Of a DNA stretch of 41,626 nucleotides, positions 1 to 8,927 are shown piece by piece. Every line of letters starts with the position of its first letter. Within the stretch, counting starts at the first letter, position 1. Made by a program: the position numbers and the translations under genes. The DNA is from Candidatus Contendobacter odensis Run_B_J11 (GTDB lineage Bacteria > Pseudomonadota > Gammaproteobacteria > Competibacterales > Competibacteraceae), in NCBI RefSeq assembly GCF_000531125.1, contig NZ_CBTK010000246.1:1-41626 (forward strand), in the 5' to 3' direction. The notes under the pieces were generated by a model. The model had not been told where the DNA came from and ran no database searches. It was given only the letters and a program-made list of their open reading frames with translations.

Positions 1-309
1 CGTTGGCGGCGTTCGTTGCGCCTCTACCGGCCTTGATACAAGGCGCTATCGGGCCGGTCGGCGGTGGCCGAAACCCTGGGGCGGTATGGCGTGGTGGACG
101 ATGCCGGTACAGTAGCGTTATTCGCCAGTGGCGAGACGGCGGGGCGACTGGACCAGGTGATCCGCCATCAATTACGCCAGTGGGATACCCAGCTCGAACT
201 GCAATGGGATACCTTGGCGGAATGGATACCCCGCTTGCTGTACGCAGCGGTGGCGGGGTTGATGGTGGTGGGAATCATGAGCGGCTATCGGAGCTTGCCG
301 ATGCCGTAA
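1..309 (+). CDS. Type II secretion/pilus F-domain protein, C-terminal fragment
   Basis: The frame ending at 309 reads ALSGRSAVAETLGRYG, then LFASGETAGRLDQVI, a basic helix, and a final hydrophobic segment (LLYAAVAGLMVVGIM). The G-E-x-x-G-R-L-D signature followed by a last membrane helix is typical of the C-terminal half of GspF/PilC-type inner-membrane platform proteins, which are about 400 residues long. Only about 90 residues are present because the contig begins inside the gene. There is an in-frame TGA at 34-36, so the part upstream of it (WRRSLRLYRP) is either separated by a real nonsense mutation or by an assembly error at the contig edge. The first possible start after the stop is the GTG at 64, but that would leave only the tail of the domain. 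Family assignment is fairly sure; whether the gene works cannot be told. Confidence 0.6.
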
Positions 310-346
310 ATTATTCCGCTCTGATCGGGTTTATCGGGAGAAAACG

Positions 347-595
347 ATGGCGACATTTCACGAATTGCAGACCCAGCAGCGGGCGCTGCTGGATAATTTG
401 GATGAACTTGAAGAGGCAACCGACGCGCTGACTGAGAGACTGCATGGCTTCGCCGACACCGACGAATTCACCAATCATCAGGAACAACTGGCCTGGTTGC
501 ATCGCCAGCGCGCCGGTTTACTGGTGGTGCTGAGCGAAACCGAACGGTCATTGCTGACGTTTGACGTCCGCGATGACGTTATTATTCTCCGCTGA
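347..595 (+). CDS. Small coiled-coil hypothetical protein (82 aa)
   Basis: This short protein is hydrophilic and rich in Leu, Glu and Gln. Heptad-like spacing (LDNLDELEEATDALTERL) suggests a helical coiled coil over roughly residues 8-35, and a second helix follows at about 45-68. There is no signal peptide or membrane segment, so it is probably cytosolic. A GGGAG ribosome-binding site lies at a good distance before the ATG. It sits 37 bases after the secretion F-domain fragment on the same strand, so the two may be co-transcribed. I do not recognise the family; a partner of the secretion or pilus protein is only a guess. Confidence 0.6.
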   Translation: MATFHELQTQQRALLDNLDELEEATDALTERLHGFADTDEFTNHQEQLAWLHRQRAGLLVVLSETERSLLTFDVRDDVIILR

Positions 596-630
596 AAATC
601 GCACCATCGCTCACAGAATGCCCACTCCAC

Positions 631-1122
631 ATGCCCAGACTCCAGCCCTTGCTACTGACCACCGCTATCGTGCTGCTGTTGATGGGTCACCTGCTCTGGG
701 GTTGGATCCCGATTCTCGACAGCGCCAACCTGGTGTTCCATGAGGCCGGTCACCCTATCTTTGGGATTCTGTCCTCGCGTCTCATGGTGTACGGCGGCAC
801 GTTGATGCAACTGCTGATTCCAGCCGCATGCGCCTGGGAATGCTACCGCCACCAGCAGCCTTATGGTTATTACGCCTGTCTGGTTTGGGTGGGGGCGAAT
901 CTATTGAATATCGCACGGTACATGGCGGACGCCCGCGCTCATCAATTGCCGCTGGTCGGGGGTCTGGACCCGGAGGAATTCCACGATTGGACCGAAATTC
1001 TGACCCGGTGGGGTCTGCTGAACCAAGATACCGCGCTCGCGTTTCTGGTGCGGGTCAGCGCCCTCGTATTGATGGCGTGGGTACTCAAGCGGGCGTGGAT
1101 GACTTCAGCGCTAAAGCACTAA
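631..1122 (+). CDS. Small membrane protein with HEAGH metalloprotease-like motif
   Basis: The 163-residue protein has a hydrophobic N-terminus (about residues 6-28), then H37-E38-A39-G40-H41. This HExxH motif lies just after the first membrane segment, as in site-2-protease-like (M50) enzymes. Further hydrophobic stretches lie near residues 48-65, 80-95 and 140-155. A conserved-looking NLLNIARYMADAR segment and a later GLDPEEFHDW could supply a third zinc ligand. It is much shorter than true M50 peptidases. I recognise the general pattern but not a named family, and protease activity is inferred from the motif only. It follows the coiled-coil gene by 35 bases and ends 13 bases from the convergent mazG. 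No clear ribosome-binding site precedes the ATG. Confidence 0.7.
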   Translation: MPRLQPLLLTTAIVLLLMGHLLWGWIPILDSANLVFHEAGHPIFGILSSRLMVYGGTLMQLLIPAACAWECYRHQQPYGYYACLVWVGANLLNIARYMADARAHQLPLVGGLDPEEFHDWTEILTRWGLLNQDTALAFLVRVSALVLMAWVLKRAWMTSALKH

Positions 1123-1135
1123 ACTGAACGCCTGG

Positions 1136-1969
1136 TCAGCGTTCATCGCCCTTCGCCCGCTCCCACAGCGCATCCATTTCCGCCAGCGTGGATTCTGTGG
1201 GAGTGCGACCTTCTTCCGCCAGCCACGCCTCAATCCGCCGAAACCGCCGCTCAAACTTGGCATTCGTTCCGCGTACCGCCGCTTCCGGGTCGATCTGGAG
1301 GTGACGAGCCAGATTAGCGCAGGCGAACAGTACATCGCCCAGTTCATCGGCTAGCCGTTCCGGCGGCGCAGCGCTGGCGATTTCGTGGCGGATTTCGGCG
1401 ATTTCCTCTTCGATTTTGGCCAGCACCGGCTCGACCGCGCCCCAGTCAAAGCCGACCCGCGCCGCTTTCTTCTGCAACTTGACCGCCCGGGTCAACGCCG
1501 GCAGCGCCAGCGGGATTCCGTCCAATACGCCAGTCGGTTGTCCAGGTTTTTCAGCCGCTTTGATCCGCTCCCAGGCGGCGATCTGTTCGGCGGCAGTCGC
1601 ATAACGCTCATCAGCGAACACATGCGGATGACGGCGGATCATCTTCTCGACAATGCCATGCGCCACATCGTTGAAATCGAAGCGGCCTTCCTCGCGGGCA
1701 ATCTGGGCGTAGAACACCACCTGAAACAACAGATCACCCAGTTCCGCCTGCAATTCCGTCCAGTCTTCACGGGCAATCGCGTCGGCGACTTCGTAGGCTT
1801 CCTCGATGGTGTGGGGAACAATGGTGCTATAGGTCTGTTCCCGATCCCACGGACAGCCGTTATCGGGATCGCGCAGCCGAGCCATCACTTCCAACAGGGC
1901 ATCCACTGGCGATAATGCGGGATCGGCCATAGGTGCCGGGCTATCAGGATTGTTCTGGGGATGCTCCAA
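1136..1969 (-). CDS. mazG: Nucleoside triphosphate pyrophosphohydrolase MazG
   Basis: MazG hydrolyses (d)NTPs to NMP and pyrophosphate, cleaning the nucleotide pool and influencing ppGpp stress responses. The N-terminal half carries the LRDPDNGCPWDREQT signature and the first metal-binding helices (IEEAYEVADAI and ELGDLLFQVVF). A second MazG repeat follows (KIEEEIAEI, LADELGDVLFACANLARHL). The length of 277 aa compares with 263 in E. coli. Two starts are possible. The TTG at 1969 has a good GGGAG ribosome-binding site and overlaps the upstream SPFH gene by 26 bases. The ATG at 1930 (MADPALSPVDALL) fits the usual family length better. Overlap with the SPFH gene suggests translational coupling. 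Confidence 0.95.
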   Translation of the reverse strand: MEHPQNNPDSPAPMADPALSPVDALLEVMARLRDPDNGCPWDREQTYSTIVPHTIEEAYEVADAIAREDWTELQAELGDLLFQVVFYAQIAREEGRFDFNDVAHGIVEKMIRRHPHVFADERYATAAEQIAAWERIKAAEKPGQPTGVLDGIPLALPALTRAVKLQKKAARVGFDWGAVEPVLAKIEEEIAEIRHEIASAAPPERLADELGDVLFACANLARHLQIDPEAAVRGTNAKFERRFRRIEAWLAEEGRTPTESTLAEMDALWERAKGDER

Positions 1970-2732
1970 GCGATTTGCTCCCGCTAGCGGTATTCTGAGT
2001 TATGGTGACAGGGGATGATGCAGGCATACCCAACATGAGGGTATTGCCTGATGACTGGCCGAGAGTCTGTACCAGCCGCAATTGCAAAAGCGCAGGATTG
2101 GACTCAATCATTTTGGCCGCATTGGCGAGACTGCGCAGGGCCGCCATTTCTCCTCTGGCCTTTTCCAGCATCGCTAACCCTTCCTGGCGGGCGCTGACCA
2201 CTTGCGCGAAAACTTCTTTCAGCTTGCCCGGAAACATAATGTCCTTCAGGTTGACGCTGATTAACTTCAGGCCAATATCCATGGCCTTGGGAGCGGTGAT
2301 TTCCAGCAACTTGCCGGATAATTCATTTCTGCTTTTCAGAATGGCGTCAATATCGGCAGCGCCCATGATTTCCCGCAACGCCAGTTGCAATTCCAGATAA
2401 AGCGCGTCTTGAAAGCTCTGCGTCTTATGCGTCGCCAATAGAGGGTCGGCAATCTCGTAATTGGCGGCAAGGCTCACTTTCAGCGTTATTCCGTCCGCGC
2501 TGAGTACTTCCTGCCCGGTTATCGACGCAAAACGCGGTCTGATGTCGAGCTTTTGGATAACGGCAAAGAGCGGTGAATACCAATACTGTCCGGCTGCTAA
2601 TATTTTGCTGAATTGACCCTTGACGTACATCAACCCTCTTTCATATTCAAGAATGGTGATGCGCCGAATGGCGAACTTGAAGAAAAGAGTGAGAAGGACA
2701 ATTAAAACAAGGCTTGGAATCAGATATTCCAT
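1944..2732 (-). CDS. SPFH/Band 7 (slipin/stomatin-like) membrane protein
   Basis: From the ATG at 2732 the protein starts with a single membrane segment (IPSLVLIVLLTLFFKFAI). The SPFH domain follows: EYERGLMYVKGQF, then VLSADGITLKVSLAANYEI, then a helical region with SARQEGLAMLEKARGEMAALR. The tail is a flexible Thr/Ser-rich stretch. Slipins form large membrane-bound oligomers and organise membrane microdomains; many act with a NfeD-type partner, which is not visible here. A longer frame starting at GTG 2870 would add 46 residues without family similarity. I prefer the ATG at 2732, preceded by GGAAG, because it puts the membrane anchor at the N-terminus as usual. The gene lies directly upstream of mazG and overlaps its start. 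Confidence 0.85.
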   Translation of the reverse strand: MEYLIPSLVLIVLLTLFFKFAIRRITILEYERGLMYVKGQFSKILAAGQYWYSPLFAVIQKLDIRPRFASITGQEVLSADGITLKVSLAANYEIADPLLATHKTQSFQDALYLELQLALREIMGAADIDAILKSRNELSGKLLEITAPKAMDIGLKLISVNLKDIMFPGKLKEVFAQVVSARQEGLAMLEKARGEMAALRSLANAAKMIESNPALLQLRLVQTLGQSSGNTLMLGMPASSPVTITQNTASGSKSLGASPEQS

Positions 2733-2981
2733 CAGTCCGCTTCCGAAAATGTCCCATCCCAAGGAATCCCAAAGCGACGGCGGAGACCAGGGTCTGCAAA
2801 GCCGAAGAGCTGGCGTATTAAACCGATCCCTTGGGAGGGAACGACAGGTTTGGTGTTCTTTTTGGAACACACCCAGAAGGAAGGGCTACATGCGGGAACC
2901 GGGCGGTGATACCGGCCTGAGCCGCTGCCATCTTCCTTACAGTCGGCATTTTATCCGCCGGTTGCCGCAAAAGTCATCCGG
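2733..2981. other. Gap between ygiQ and the SPFH gene
   Basis: No convincing gene is seen. A 6-bp hairpin (GTGTTC 2853-2858 / GAACAC 2865-2870) lies here, without a T-tract that would make it a terminator. The region probably holds the promoter of the SPFH-mazG pair, but I cannot point to clear -35/-10 boxes. Confidence 0.4.
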
Positions 2982-5267
2982 CTATCGCGATGGCCGAGGC
3001 GAGCGGCGGCCACTACCGCAAGGACTGCCTTGAGTAAAGGCCCGCGCTGGTCGCTGGTTCAAGGTTACCGGTTTAGGCGCAGGGCTGCGAGCGACTCGCG
3101 AACCATCGGCGCGGGGTGGCAGGCCGGTGTGCTGAGTTAACACGGTTTGCGGGCCGTGCTTGCGGCCGGCGCGGGTGCCTTCACCGCCACCGAGTCCAGT
3201 GCCGGTCGGTTGCCAAGTCGGAATCAGATGGCGTTTGCCGTTGCCGATTAACTCACTGCGGCCCATTTGTTTGAGCGCGTCACGCAATAATGGCCAGTTC
3301 TCGGCATCGTGATAGCGCAGAAAAGCTTTGTGCAATCGGCGCTGTTTTAACCCCTTGGCCGAAATAACCTGTTCGCCCCGGTCGCGATGAATGCCTTTGA
3401 GCGGATTGCGGCCAGAGTGATACATGGCGGTTGCCAGCGCCATTGGACTGGGCAGAAACGCCTGCACCTGATCGGCGCGAAAGCCGTTCTTTTTCAGCCA
3501 CAGCGCCAGATTCAGCATGTCCTCATCGGTGGTTCCTGGATGGGCGGCGATGAAATAGGGAATCAGATATTGTTCCTTGCCCGCTTCTTTTGAATACTTC
3601 TCGAACAACATCTTGAATTGATCATACGCGCCCATGCCCGGTTTCATCATTTTGGCGAGTGGCCCGGACTCGGTGTGTTCGGGCGCGATTTTGAGATAAC
3701 CGCCGACATGATGCGTCACCAGTTCACGCACATAAGCCGGATCGCGCACTGCCAGGTCATAGCGTACCCCAGAAGCGATCAGCACTTTTTTAATCCCAGG
3801 CAACTCCCGTGCTTTGCGATACAGGCCAATGAGCGATGAATGATCAGTATTCAGATTCGGGCAGATGTCCGGGTAAACACAGGACAATTTGCGGCAACTC
3901 TGTTCAATCTCGCTGGATTTGCAGGCGATGCGGTACATATTGGCGGTTGGCCCGCCCAAATCGGAAATAACCCCGGTAAAGCCGGGCGTCCGATCCCGAA
4001 TCTCTTCTATTTCGCGCAGGATTGATGTTTCCGAACGGGATTGAATGATCCGACCTTCGTGTTCGGTGATTGAGCAGAAGGTGCAGCCGCCGAAGCAGCC
4101 GCGCATGATGTTGACCGAGAACCGGATCATTTCATAAGCCGGAATCCGGGCATTGCCGTAGCTCGGATGTGGAACGCGGGCATACGGCAGATCGAAAACC
4201 GCGTCCATTTCCGGCGTGGTCAATGGAATCGGCGGTGGATTCAGCCACACCTCGCGGTCACCGTGGCGTTGCACTAAAGCACGGGCGTTGCCGGGATTGG
4301 TTTCCAGATGCAGCAACCGCGAGGCATGGGCGTACAGCACCGGATCGTTTTTCACCTGATCGTAGGCGGGCAGCCGGATCACGATTTTGGCACGGTCGTG
4401 GCGGACGATGCGACGTTGGAAATGGATCGGCTGAACCGGCGGTGCAGCGGTTTCAGCGGGCGCAGACGTTGAACACGGGGTATTTTCCACCGGCGTCACC
4501 GCATACGGATCGGGATGTGCAGCGACCGGGCCGGGCTGATCCAGTTCGGTCGAATCCATCTCGACCCAGCCTTCTGGCAAGCCCTTGACCGTGAACGCCG
4601 CCCCGCGCAAATCGTGCATCGTTTTGGGTGGTTCACCAGCAGCGACGCGATGGGCGACTTCGACAATGGCGCGTTCGGCGTTGCCGTACAGCAGCAAATC
4701 GGCCTTGGCGTCCAGCAGAATCGAACGCCGCACCTTGTCCGACCAATAGTCGTAATGGGCGATGCGGCGCAAGCTGGCTTCGATGCCACCGATGATAATG
4801 GGTGCTTCGGGATACGCTTCACGACAGCGCTGGCTGTAGACGATCACCGCCCGATCCGGCCGCTTGCCGCCTTCATCGTTGGGGGTGTAGGCGTCGTTGT
4901 GGCGCAACCGCCGATCCGAGGTGTAGCGGTTGACCATCGAATCCATGTTGCCCGCCGCGATCCCGAAAAACAGGTTGGGCTGGCCCAATGCCCGAAACGG
5001 TTCCGCCGAAGTCCAATCCGGCTGAGCGATGATGCCGACCCGGAACCCTTGCGCTTCCAGCAGGCGGCCAATAATCGCCATGCCGAAGCTGGGATGATCA
5101 ACGTAGGCATCGCCGGTGACGATGATGATGTCGCAGGAGTCCCATTCCAGCGCCTCCATTTCGGCGCGGGACATCGGCAGGAAGGGTGCAACGCCAAAGC
5201 GGGCGGCCCAGTATTTACGGCGAGAGAACAGCGGGGGAGCGGGGTGCATTAACATCCAGTAAGCCAA
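2982..5267 (-). CDS. ygiQ: YgiQ family radical SAM protein
   Basis: This 761-residue protein matches the YgiQ/UPF0313 family end to end. It has an N-terminal domain with [19 protein letters not shown], and a radical-SAM core with C391-x3-C395-x2-C398 (in [17 protein letters not shown]) to bind the 4Fe-4S cluster and S-adenosylmethionine. The typical [15 protein letters not shown] and [11 protein letters not shown] segments are also present. The exact reaction is not known. The C-terminal 80 residues are basic and low in complexity, as in E. coli. The start is uncertain. TTG at 5267 aligns residue for residue with the E. coli N-terminus but has a poor ribosome-binding site. ATG at 5249 (MHPAPPL) overlaps the stop of an upstream small ORF as TAATG, so re-initiation there is possible. 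Confidence 0.95.
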   Translation of the reverse strand: MAYWMLMHPAPPLFSRRKYWAARFGVAPFLPMSRAEMEALEWDSCDIIIVTGDAYVDHPSFGMAIIGRLLEAQGFRVGIIAQPDWTSAEPFRALGQPNLFFGIAAGNMDSMVNRYTSDRRLRHNDAYTPNDEGGKRPDRAVIVYSQRCREAYPEAPIIIGGIEASLRRIAHYDYWSDKVRRSILLDAKADLLLYGNAERAIVEVAHRVAAGEPPKTMHDLRGAAFTVKGLPEGWVEMDSTELDQPGPVAAHPDPYAVTPVENTPCSTSAPAETAAPPVQPIHFQRRIVRHDRAKIVIRLPAYDQVKNDPVLYAHASRLLHLETNPGNARALVQRHGDREVWLNPPPIPLTTPEMDAVFDLPYARVPHPSYGNARIPAYEMIRFSVNIMRGCFGGCTFCSITEHEGRIIQSRSETSILREIEEIRDRTPGFTGVISDLGGPTANMYRIACKSSEIEQSCRKLSCVYPDICPNLNTDHSSLIGLYRKARELPGIKKVLIASGVRYDLAVRDPAYVRELVTHHVGGYLKIAPEHTESGPLAKMMKPGMGAYDQFKMLFEKYSKEAGKEQYLIPYFIAAHPGTTDEDMLNLALWLKKNGFRADQVQAFLPSPMALATAMYHSGRNPLKGIHRDRGEQVISAKGLKQRRLHKAFLRYHDAENWPLLRDALKQMGRSELIGNGKRHLIPTWQPTGTGLGGGEGTRAGRKHGPQTVLTQHTGLPPRADGSRVARSPAPKPVTLNQRPARAFTQGSPCGSGRRSPRPSR

Positions 5268-5329
5268 TTAAAGTTCTTTGCGGATAAAATCCAAGGTTTG
5301 ATTGGTTTTTTCCAACAGCGCACTATCAT
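5249..5329 (-). CDS. Possible 26-aa leader ORF overlapping ygiQ start
   Basis: On the minus strand an AGGAGG ribosome-binding site (5336-5341) stands six bases before an ATG at 5329. The frame runs 26 codons (starting [11 protein letters not shown], ending NWLTGC) to TAA at 5251-5249. This stop overlaps an ATG in the ygiQ frame as TAATG, the usual layout of translational coupling. The ribosome-binding site is far better than anything in front of ygiQ itself. The peptide has no recognisable family. It may be a leader that sets ygiQ translation, or chance next to the inverted-repeat element whose edge overlaps the AGGAGG. Confidence 0.4.
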   Translation of the reverse strand: MIVRCWKKPIKPWILSAKNFNWLTGC

Positions 5330-5730
5330 AAATATCCTCCTGTAAATTTTCCTGTGATCGGAACTGTGGGGCAGGCAGGTAAAATGAACAGCACCTATTG
5401 AGATCAATGGGTTGGATTCAGTCAACGCCCTCGCCTGACGCTACCAACCCTCGCCATCACAGGAAAATTTACAGGACCAAAACTCTACCACAATGCCTCG
5501 CCGTGTAGCTGTTCAAGCATAGAGCATCCCACCGACTTTCCCCCATACCCTCCACAACCGCCAAGATGGCGGGTCAAACCCTCCTGCTGAATCGGGACAG
5601 ATGAGCTAAACCGTTGCCCATCCGCGCATGGGCGATGGATCCGTTACCGTCCTGCAGTCGGTCTGGGTGTCGCTCATCAACGATTCAACTATTCTGTAGG
5701 CTGAAAAAGACACCCTAGCTCATCAAAACC
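5268..5730. other. Intergenic gap between ygiQ and hemC
   Basis: This gap separates divergent ygiQ and hemC. The ygiQ side holds the leader ORF and the 139-bp inverted-repeat element. The rest has only small inverted repeats (CCGCC 5558-5562 / GGCGG 5568-5572; GCCCAT 5616-5621 / ATGGGC 5628-5633). The hemC promoter must lie near its 3' end, but no convincing boxes were found. I saw no further gene. Confidence 0.5.
5338..5476. repeat. 139-bp element with perfect 21-bp terminal inverted repeats
   Basis: Bases 5338-5358 and 5456-5476 are exact reverse complements over 21 bp; the core reads TGTAAATTTTCCTGTGA. Inside is a further inverted pair, GGGTTGG 5409-5415 and CCAACCC 5444-5450. No protein is encoded. 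Size and structure fit a non-autonomous mobile element (MITE) or a structured regulatory site. The core matches 14 of 17 positions of the 17-mer repeated near 31 kb. No obvious target-site duplication is seen. Confidence 0.65.
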
Positions 5731-6663
5731 ATGCACTCTGACTCCCTGCGCATTGCTACCCGTAAAAGTCCCCTCGCTCTCTGGCAAGCGGAACACGTCG
5801 CCGAACGTCTGCGCCGAATGTACTCCGGCTTGCGGATCGAGTTAATCGGCATGGTCACTCGCGGTGATAAAATCCTCGACAGTCCGTTGGCTAAAGTTGG
5901 CGGTAAAGGTCTGTTCGTCAAGGAGTTGGAGCAGAGTCTTTTGGAGAATCGCGCCGATCTTGCGGTGCATTCGATGAAGGATGTGCCGGTGGATTTTCCC
6001 GCCGGATTGGGCCTGCCAGTGATATTGGCCCGCGAAGACCCCCGCGACGCCTGGGTATCCCGTCATGAGACCCACCCCGATGCTTTGCCTGCCGACGCCC
6101 GGATTGGCACCTCCAGCCTGCGCCGTCAATGCCAATTGGCCGCCCGTTATCCGCATTGGCAGATTCACAGTTTGCGCGGCAATGTCGGCAGTCGGCTGGC
6201 CAAGCTCGATTCAGGCGAATTCGACGCCATTCTGCTGGCAGCCGCTGGCCTCAAACGGCTGGGGCTGGCCGAACGAATCACGCTGACGCTGGAACCGGAA
6301 TTCAGTTTGCCCGCGATTGGGCAAGGCGCGATTGGGATTGAATGCCGGCTGGGTGATGCGCGGACTCAGGGGATTATCGCCGCGCTCGATGACTCGGCCA
6401 CCCATATCCGGATCGCAGCGGAACGGGCTTTCAATGCCCGGCTGCAAGGCGGCTGTCAGGTGCCCATTGCCGGTCATGCGCTGCTGGACGGCGATCAGCT
6501 CTGGTTGCGTGGGCTGGTCGGCGAACCGGACGGTAGCCGGATCGTCGCGGGCGAAATTCGCGGCCCGGCTGCGGCAGCGGTAAGCCTCGGCGCAGCCCTG
6601 GCCGAAGAACTGCTTGGATGTGGCGCTGATGTCATTCTGCAACGGGTTTTTGCGGCGTCCTGA
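5731..6663 (+). CDS. hemC: Hydroxymethylbilane synthase (porphobilinogen deaminase)
   Basis: HemC joins four porphobilinogen molecules into the linear tetrapyrrole hydroxymethylbilane in the heme/siroheme pathway. The 310-residue sequence shows the N-terminal [26 protein letters not shown], the substrate loop HSMKDVP, and [11 protein letters not shown] with [10 protein letters not shown]. Cys242 in [11 protein letters not shown] carries the dipyrromethane cofactor, the same number as in E. coli. It is the first gene of hemC-hemD-hemX-hemY, with 12 bases to hemD. No clear Shine-Dalgarno sequence stands before the ATG, though the N-terminus matches the family start well. Confidence 0.97.
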   Translation: MHSDSLRIATRKSPLALWQAEHVAERLRRMYSGLRIELIGMVTRGDKILDSPLAKVGGKGLFVKELEQSLLENRADLAVHSMKDVPVDFPAGLGLPVILAREDPRDAWVSRHETHPDALPADARIGTSSLRRQCQLAARYPHWQIHSLRGNVGSRLAKLDSGEFDAILLAAAGLKRLGLAERITLTLEPEFSLPAIGQGAIGIECRLGDARTQGIIAALDDSATHIRIAAERAFNARLQGGCQVPIAGHALLDGDQLWLRGLVGEPDGSRIVAGEIRGPAAAAVSLGAALAEELLGCGADVILQRVFAAS

Positions 6664-6675
6664 ACGGCCTGCGCC

Positions 6676-7479
6676 ATGAATCCTTCCCTGAACGGCCTGA
6701 CCGTGCTGGTAACGCGACCCGAACATCAGGCCGGCCCGCTCTGCCAATTGATCGCCCAGCACGACGGCTATGCCATTCGCTGTCCAGCGCTGGTTATTGG
6801 CGAACCGCAGAACTGGACCCCGGCGCTGGCGGTTCTGGACCGGCTGGATCGCTACGATCTGGCGATTTTCACCAGCGCCAACGCAGTGGATCGGGCCATG
6901 CCGCTGATTCAACAACGCGGCGGCATTCCGCCCCGGCTGGAAATCACCGCTATCGGTAAAGCGACCGCCCAGGCGCTGGCCCGCTATGGCATTAACCCCA
7001 GTGTGCAGCCCGCCCAAGGCTTTACCAGCGAAACACTGCTGGCGCTGCTACGATTTCAACCAGAGGTCGTCAACAGTCAAGCCATGGTGATCGTTCGTGG
7101 CGAAGGCGGTCGGGGACTGCTGGCTGAAACCTTGTCCGCTCGCGGTGCCCATGTTGATCATGCCGAGGTTTATCGCCGTAAGCAGCCGACAACCGATCTC
7201 TCAGCCTTGCTGGAACGCTGGCAGCGCGGCCAAATCGGCGCGGTAGTGGTTGCCAGCGGTGAGAGCCTGTTGAATCTGTTTGATATGCTAGGCGCAGCCG
7301 GGCAAGATTATCTGCGTGAAACCCCCCTGATTGTGGTCAGTGGCCGCATCCAGCATCTCGCCGCCGCCCAGGGTTGCCGCCGTATTCTGATCGCCCAGGA
7401 AGCCAGTGATGACGCCATCCTCACCGCACTGCTCCACCTGACTACTCCATTCTCTTCATCCGTTCGGTACACAACATGA
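6676..7479 (+). CDS. hemD: Uroporphyrinogen-III synthase
   Basis: HemD closes hydroxymethylbilane to uroporphyrinogen III, inverting ring D. The protein (267 aa) has the two-lobed pattern of the family. The first lobe has LNGLTVLVTRPEHQAGPLC and DLAIFTSANAVDRAM; the second has ITAIGKATAQALARYGI, VNSQAMVIVRGEGGRGLLAETL and GAVVVASGESLLNLF. Sequence conservation in HemD is low everywhere, so position between hemC and hemX is strong support. Its TGA stop overlaps the hemX ATG (ATGA at 7476-7479), so the two are probably translationally coupled. Confidence 0.95.
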   Translation: MNPSLNGLTVLVTRPEHQAGPLCQLIAQHDGYAIRCPALVIGEPQNWTPALAVLDRLDRYDLAIFTSANAVDRAMPLIQQRGGIPPRLEITAIGKATAQALARYGINPSVQPAQGFTSETLLALLRFQPEVVNSQAMVIVRGEGGRGLLAETLSARGAHVDHAEVYRRKQPTTDLSALLERWQRGQIGAVVVASGESLLNLFDMLGAAGQDYLRETPLIVVSGRIQHLAAAQGCRRILIAQEASDDAILTALLHLTTPFSSSVRYTT

Positions 7480-8927
7480 CAGACCCGAAATCCGATAATG
7501 ACGATAGCGACAAGGCCGCGCCGGTTATCAGCGCTGCTCCCCAAAATTCCCCCAACCCCCCTTTGGCAACGATAAGCGAAGCCGGAGTGATTGCTGCACC
7601 AACCCCTAAGAGCGGTCGCGGACTGGCCGGTTTCGCGCTCCTGGTTGCGTTGGGCGCCGGCGGCGGCAGCGGCTATCTGTGGTATCTCTGGCAACAGGAA
7701 CAGACCAGCCAGACCAGTCGGCTGAATCAGGCAATCAAGCAGGCTATCGCTCAACCCAACACTGATCTACAGGGATTGCAAGCCCAAGTTAAAGAACTGC
7801 AAGCGCTGAAGACCGCGCTCGATCAATTGCGCACCGAAAGCCAGAACATCCGTGAGCAAACTCTGGGGCTAACGGGCGATCTGCAACCGCTGAAGAACAC
7901 CATGGAGCTGTACAAGGGCGAGAACGAGATCATCAAGGGCGAGATGAAACTGCTGCGGGAAAGCCATGACGCGCATAAGACCCACGTCCAGCAGCAGAAG
8001 GCGGAACTCGACCAGCAGTTGCAGGAGCAGCAGAACCGCTTGGTAAAACAAAGTGATCAGATTCAAAACTTGTGGTTGAGTCACAACGGGCTGGCGGAGA
8101 ATCTGGAAACGGTCAAGATCGTGGCGGCTAAAGGCGGTGACATCAACGCCTTCCCACTGGCGGAAGTGGACTATCTGCTGCGGCTGGCCGATGCCAAACT
8201 GAAGCTGGAACGCAACCTGGCGACTGCCCGACTGGCGCTGGATGCGGCCCAACAGCGGTTGAAAGCGGTTGGTGAAAGCGCCATGACTCCAGTGCAAGTC
8301 ATGATCGGTGAAGCCATCGCCAGCTTACGCGGCGTCCAACTGCCTGACATTACCGCTCTGTCCCACAAAATCGTGCAGATGGAAGGTGAGGTTGCCAGCC
8401 TGCCCTTGCAGATTAAATCCGGAACCCCGGATATCAAGAATGTGGTTAAACCGGCCACTACCGCCACTGTCAGTACCGATACCGACCGTTCCTGGTGGGA
8501 TCGCACCAGCCAAGCGGTCTGGAACCAGTTCAAGAGCATTGTGGTGATCCGCCGGGTGCGCAGTGAAGCTCCGCCGCTGATCGCGATGGAAGAGGACTTT
8601 TTCTTGCGCCAGAACCTGCAACTGGAAATGGAAAGTATGCGGATGGCGCTGCTGCGCGGCGATGCCCAAGCGTATCAGGACTCCAATGAACTGGTTCGCC
8701 AATGGATCACAACCTATTTCGACACCGACGACACCCGGGTTGCCACTTTCCTGAGTGAATTGAAAGCGCTGCAAACGGTGCAGTTCAATCCCTATATCCC
8801 GGATTTGGCCGGCCTCAATCAGTCCTTCCACGAGGCGCTCGCTCATCGGCAACCGATTCGTCCGGTGCTGATCAAAACTCCGGCGGCGCCCCCCCAGCCG
8901 ACCGCTAACGGGGAGGGACAACCATGA
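7476..8927 (+). CDS. hemX: HemX-like inner-membrane protein
   Basis: This 483-residue protein belongs to the HemX family usually found behind hemD in gammaproteobacteria. Older annotations call it uroporphyrin-III C-methyltransferase, but it lacks a methyltransferase fold. It has an acidic and Pro-rich N-terminal tail, one membrane helix at about residues 50-72, a long coiled coil to about residue 200 (many Gln/Glu/Lys/Leu), and a helical periplasmic domain with INAFPLAEVDYLLRLADAKL. It is longer than E. coli HemX (393 aa). It overlaps hemD at one end and hemY at the other, both by ATGA. Its exact role is unknown; a scaffold for heme-pathway enzymes is a common suggestion. Confidence 0.92.
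   Translation: MTDPKSDNDDSDKAAPVISAAPQNSPNPPLATISEAGVIAAPTPKSGRGLAGFALLVALGAGGGSGYLWYLWQQEQTSQTSRLNQAIKQAIAQPNTDLQGLQAQVKELQALKTALDQLRTESQNIREQTLGLTGDLQPLKNTMELYKGENEIIKGEMKLLRESHDAHKTHVQQQKAELDQQLQEQQNRLVKQSDQIQNLWLSHNGLAENLETVKIVAAKGGDINAFPLAEVDYLLRLADAKLKLERNLATARLALDAAQQRLKAVGESAMTPVQVMIGEAIASLRGVQLPDITALSHKIVQMEGEVASLPLQIKSGTPDIKNVVKPATTATVSTDTDRSWWDRTSQAVWNQFKSIVVIRRVRSEAPPLIAMEEDFFLRQNLQLEMESMRMALLRGDAQAYQDSNELVRQWITTYFDTDDTRVATFLSELKALQTVQFNPYIPDLAGLNQSFHEALAHRQPIRPVLIKTPAAPPQPTANGEGQP

Noticed and set aside
2853-2870. Hairpin as terminator after ygiQ
   Set aside because: It lies over 100 bases past the ygiQ stop, with a short stem and no T-tract after it.
6211-7017. 268-codon minus-strand ORF opposite hemC/hemD
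   Set aside because: Antisense shadow across two well-identified genes; no domain.
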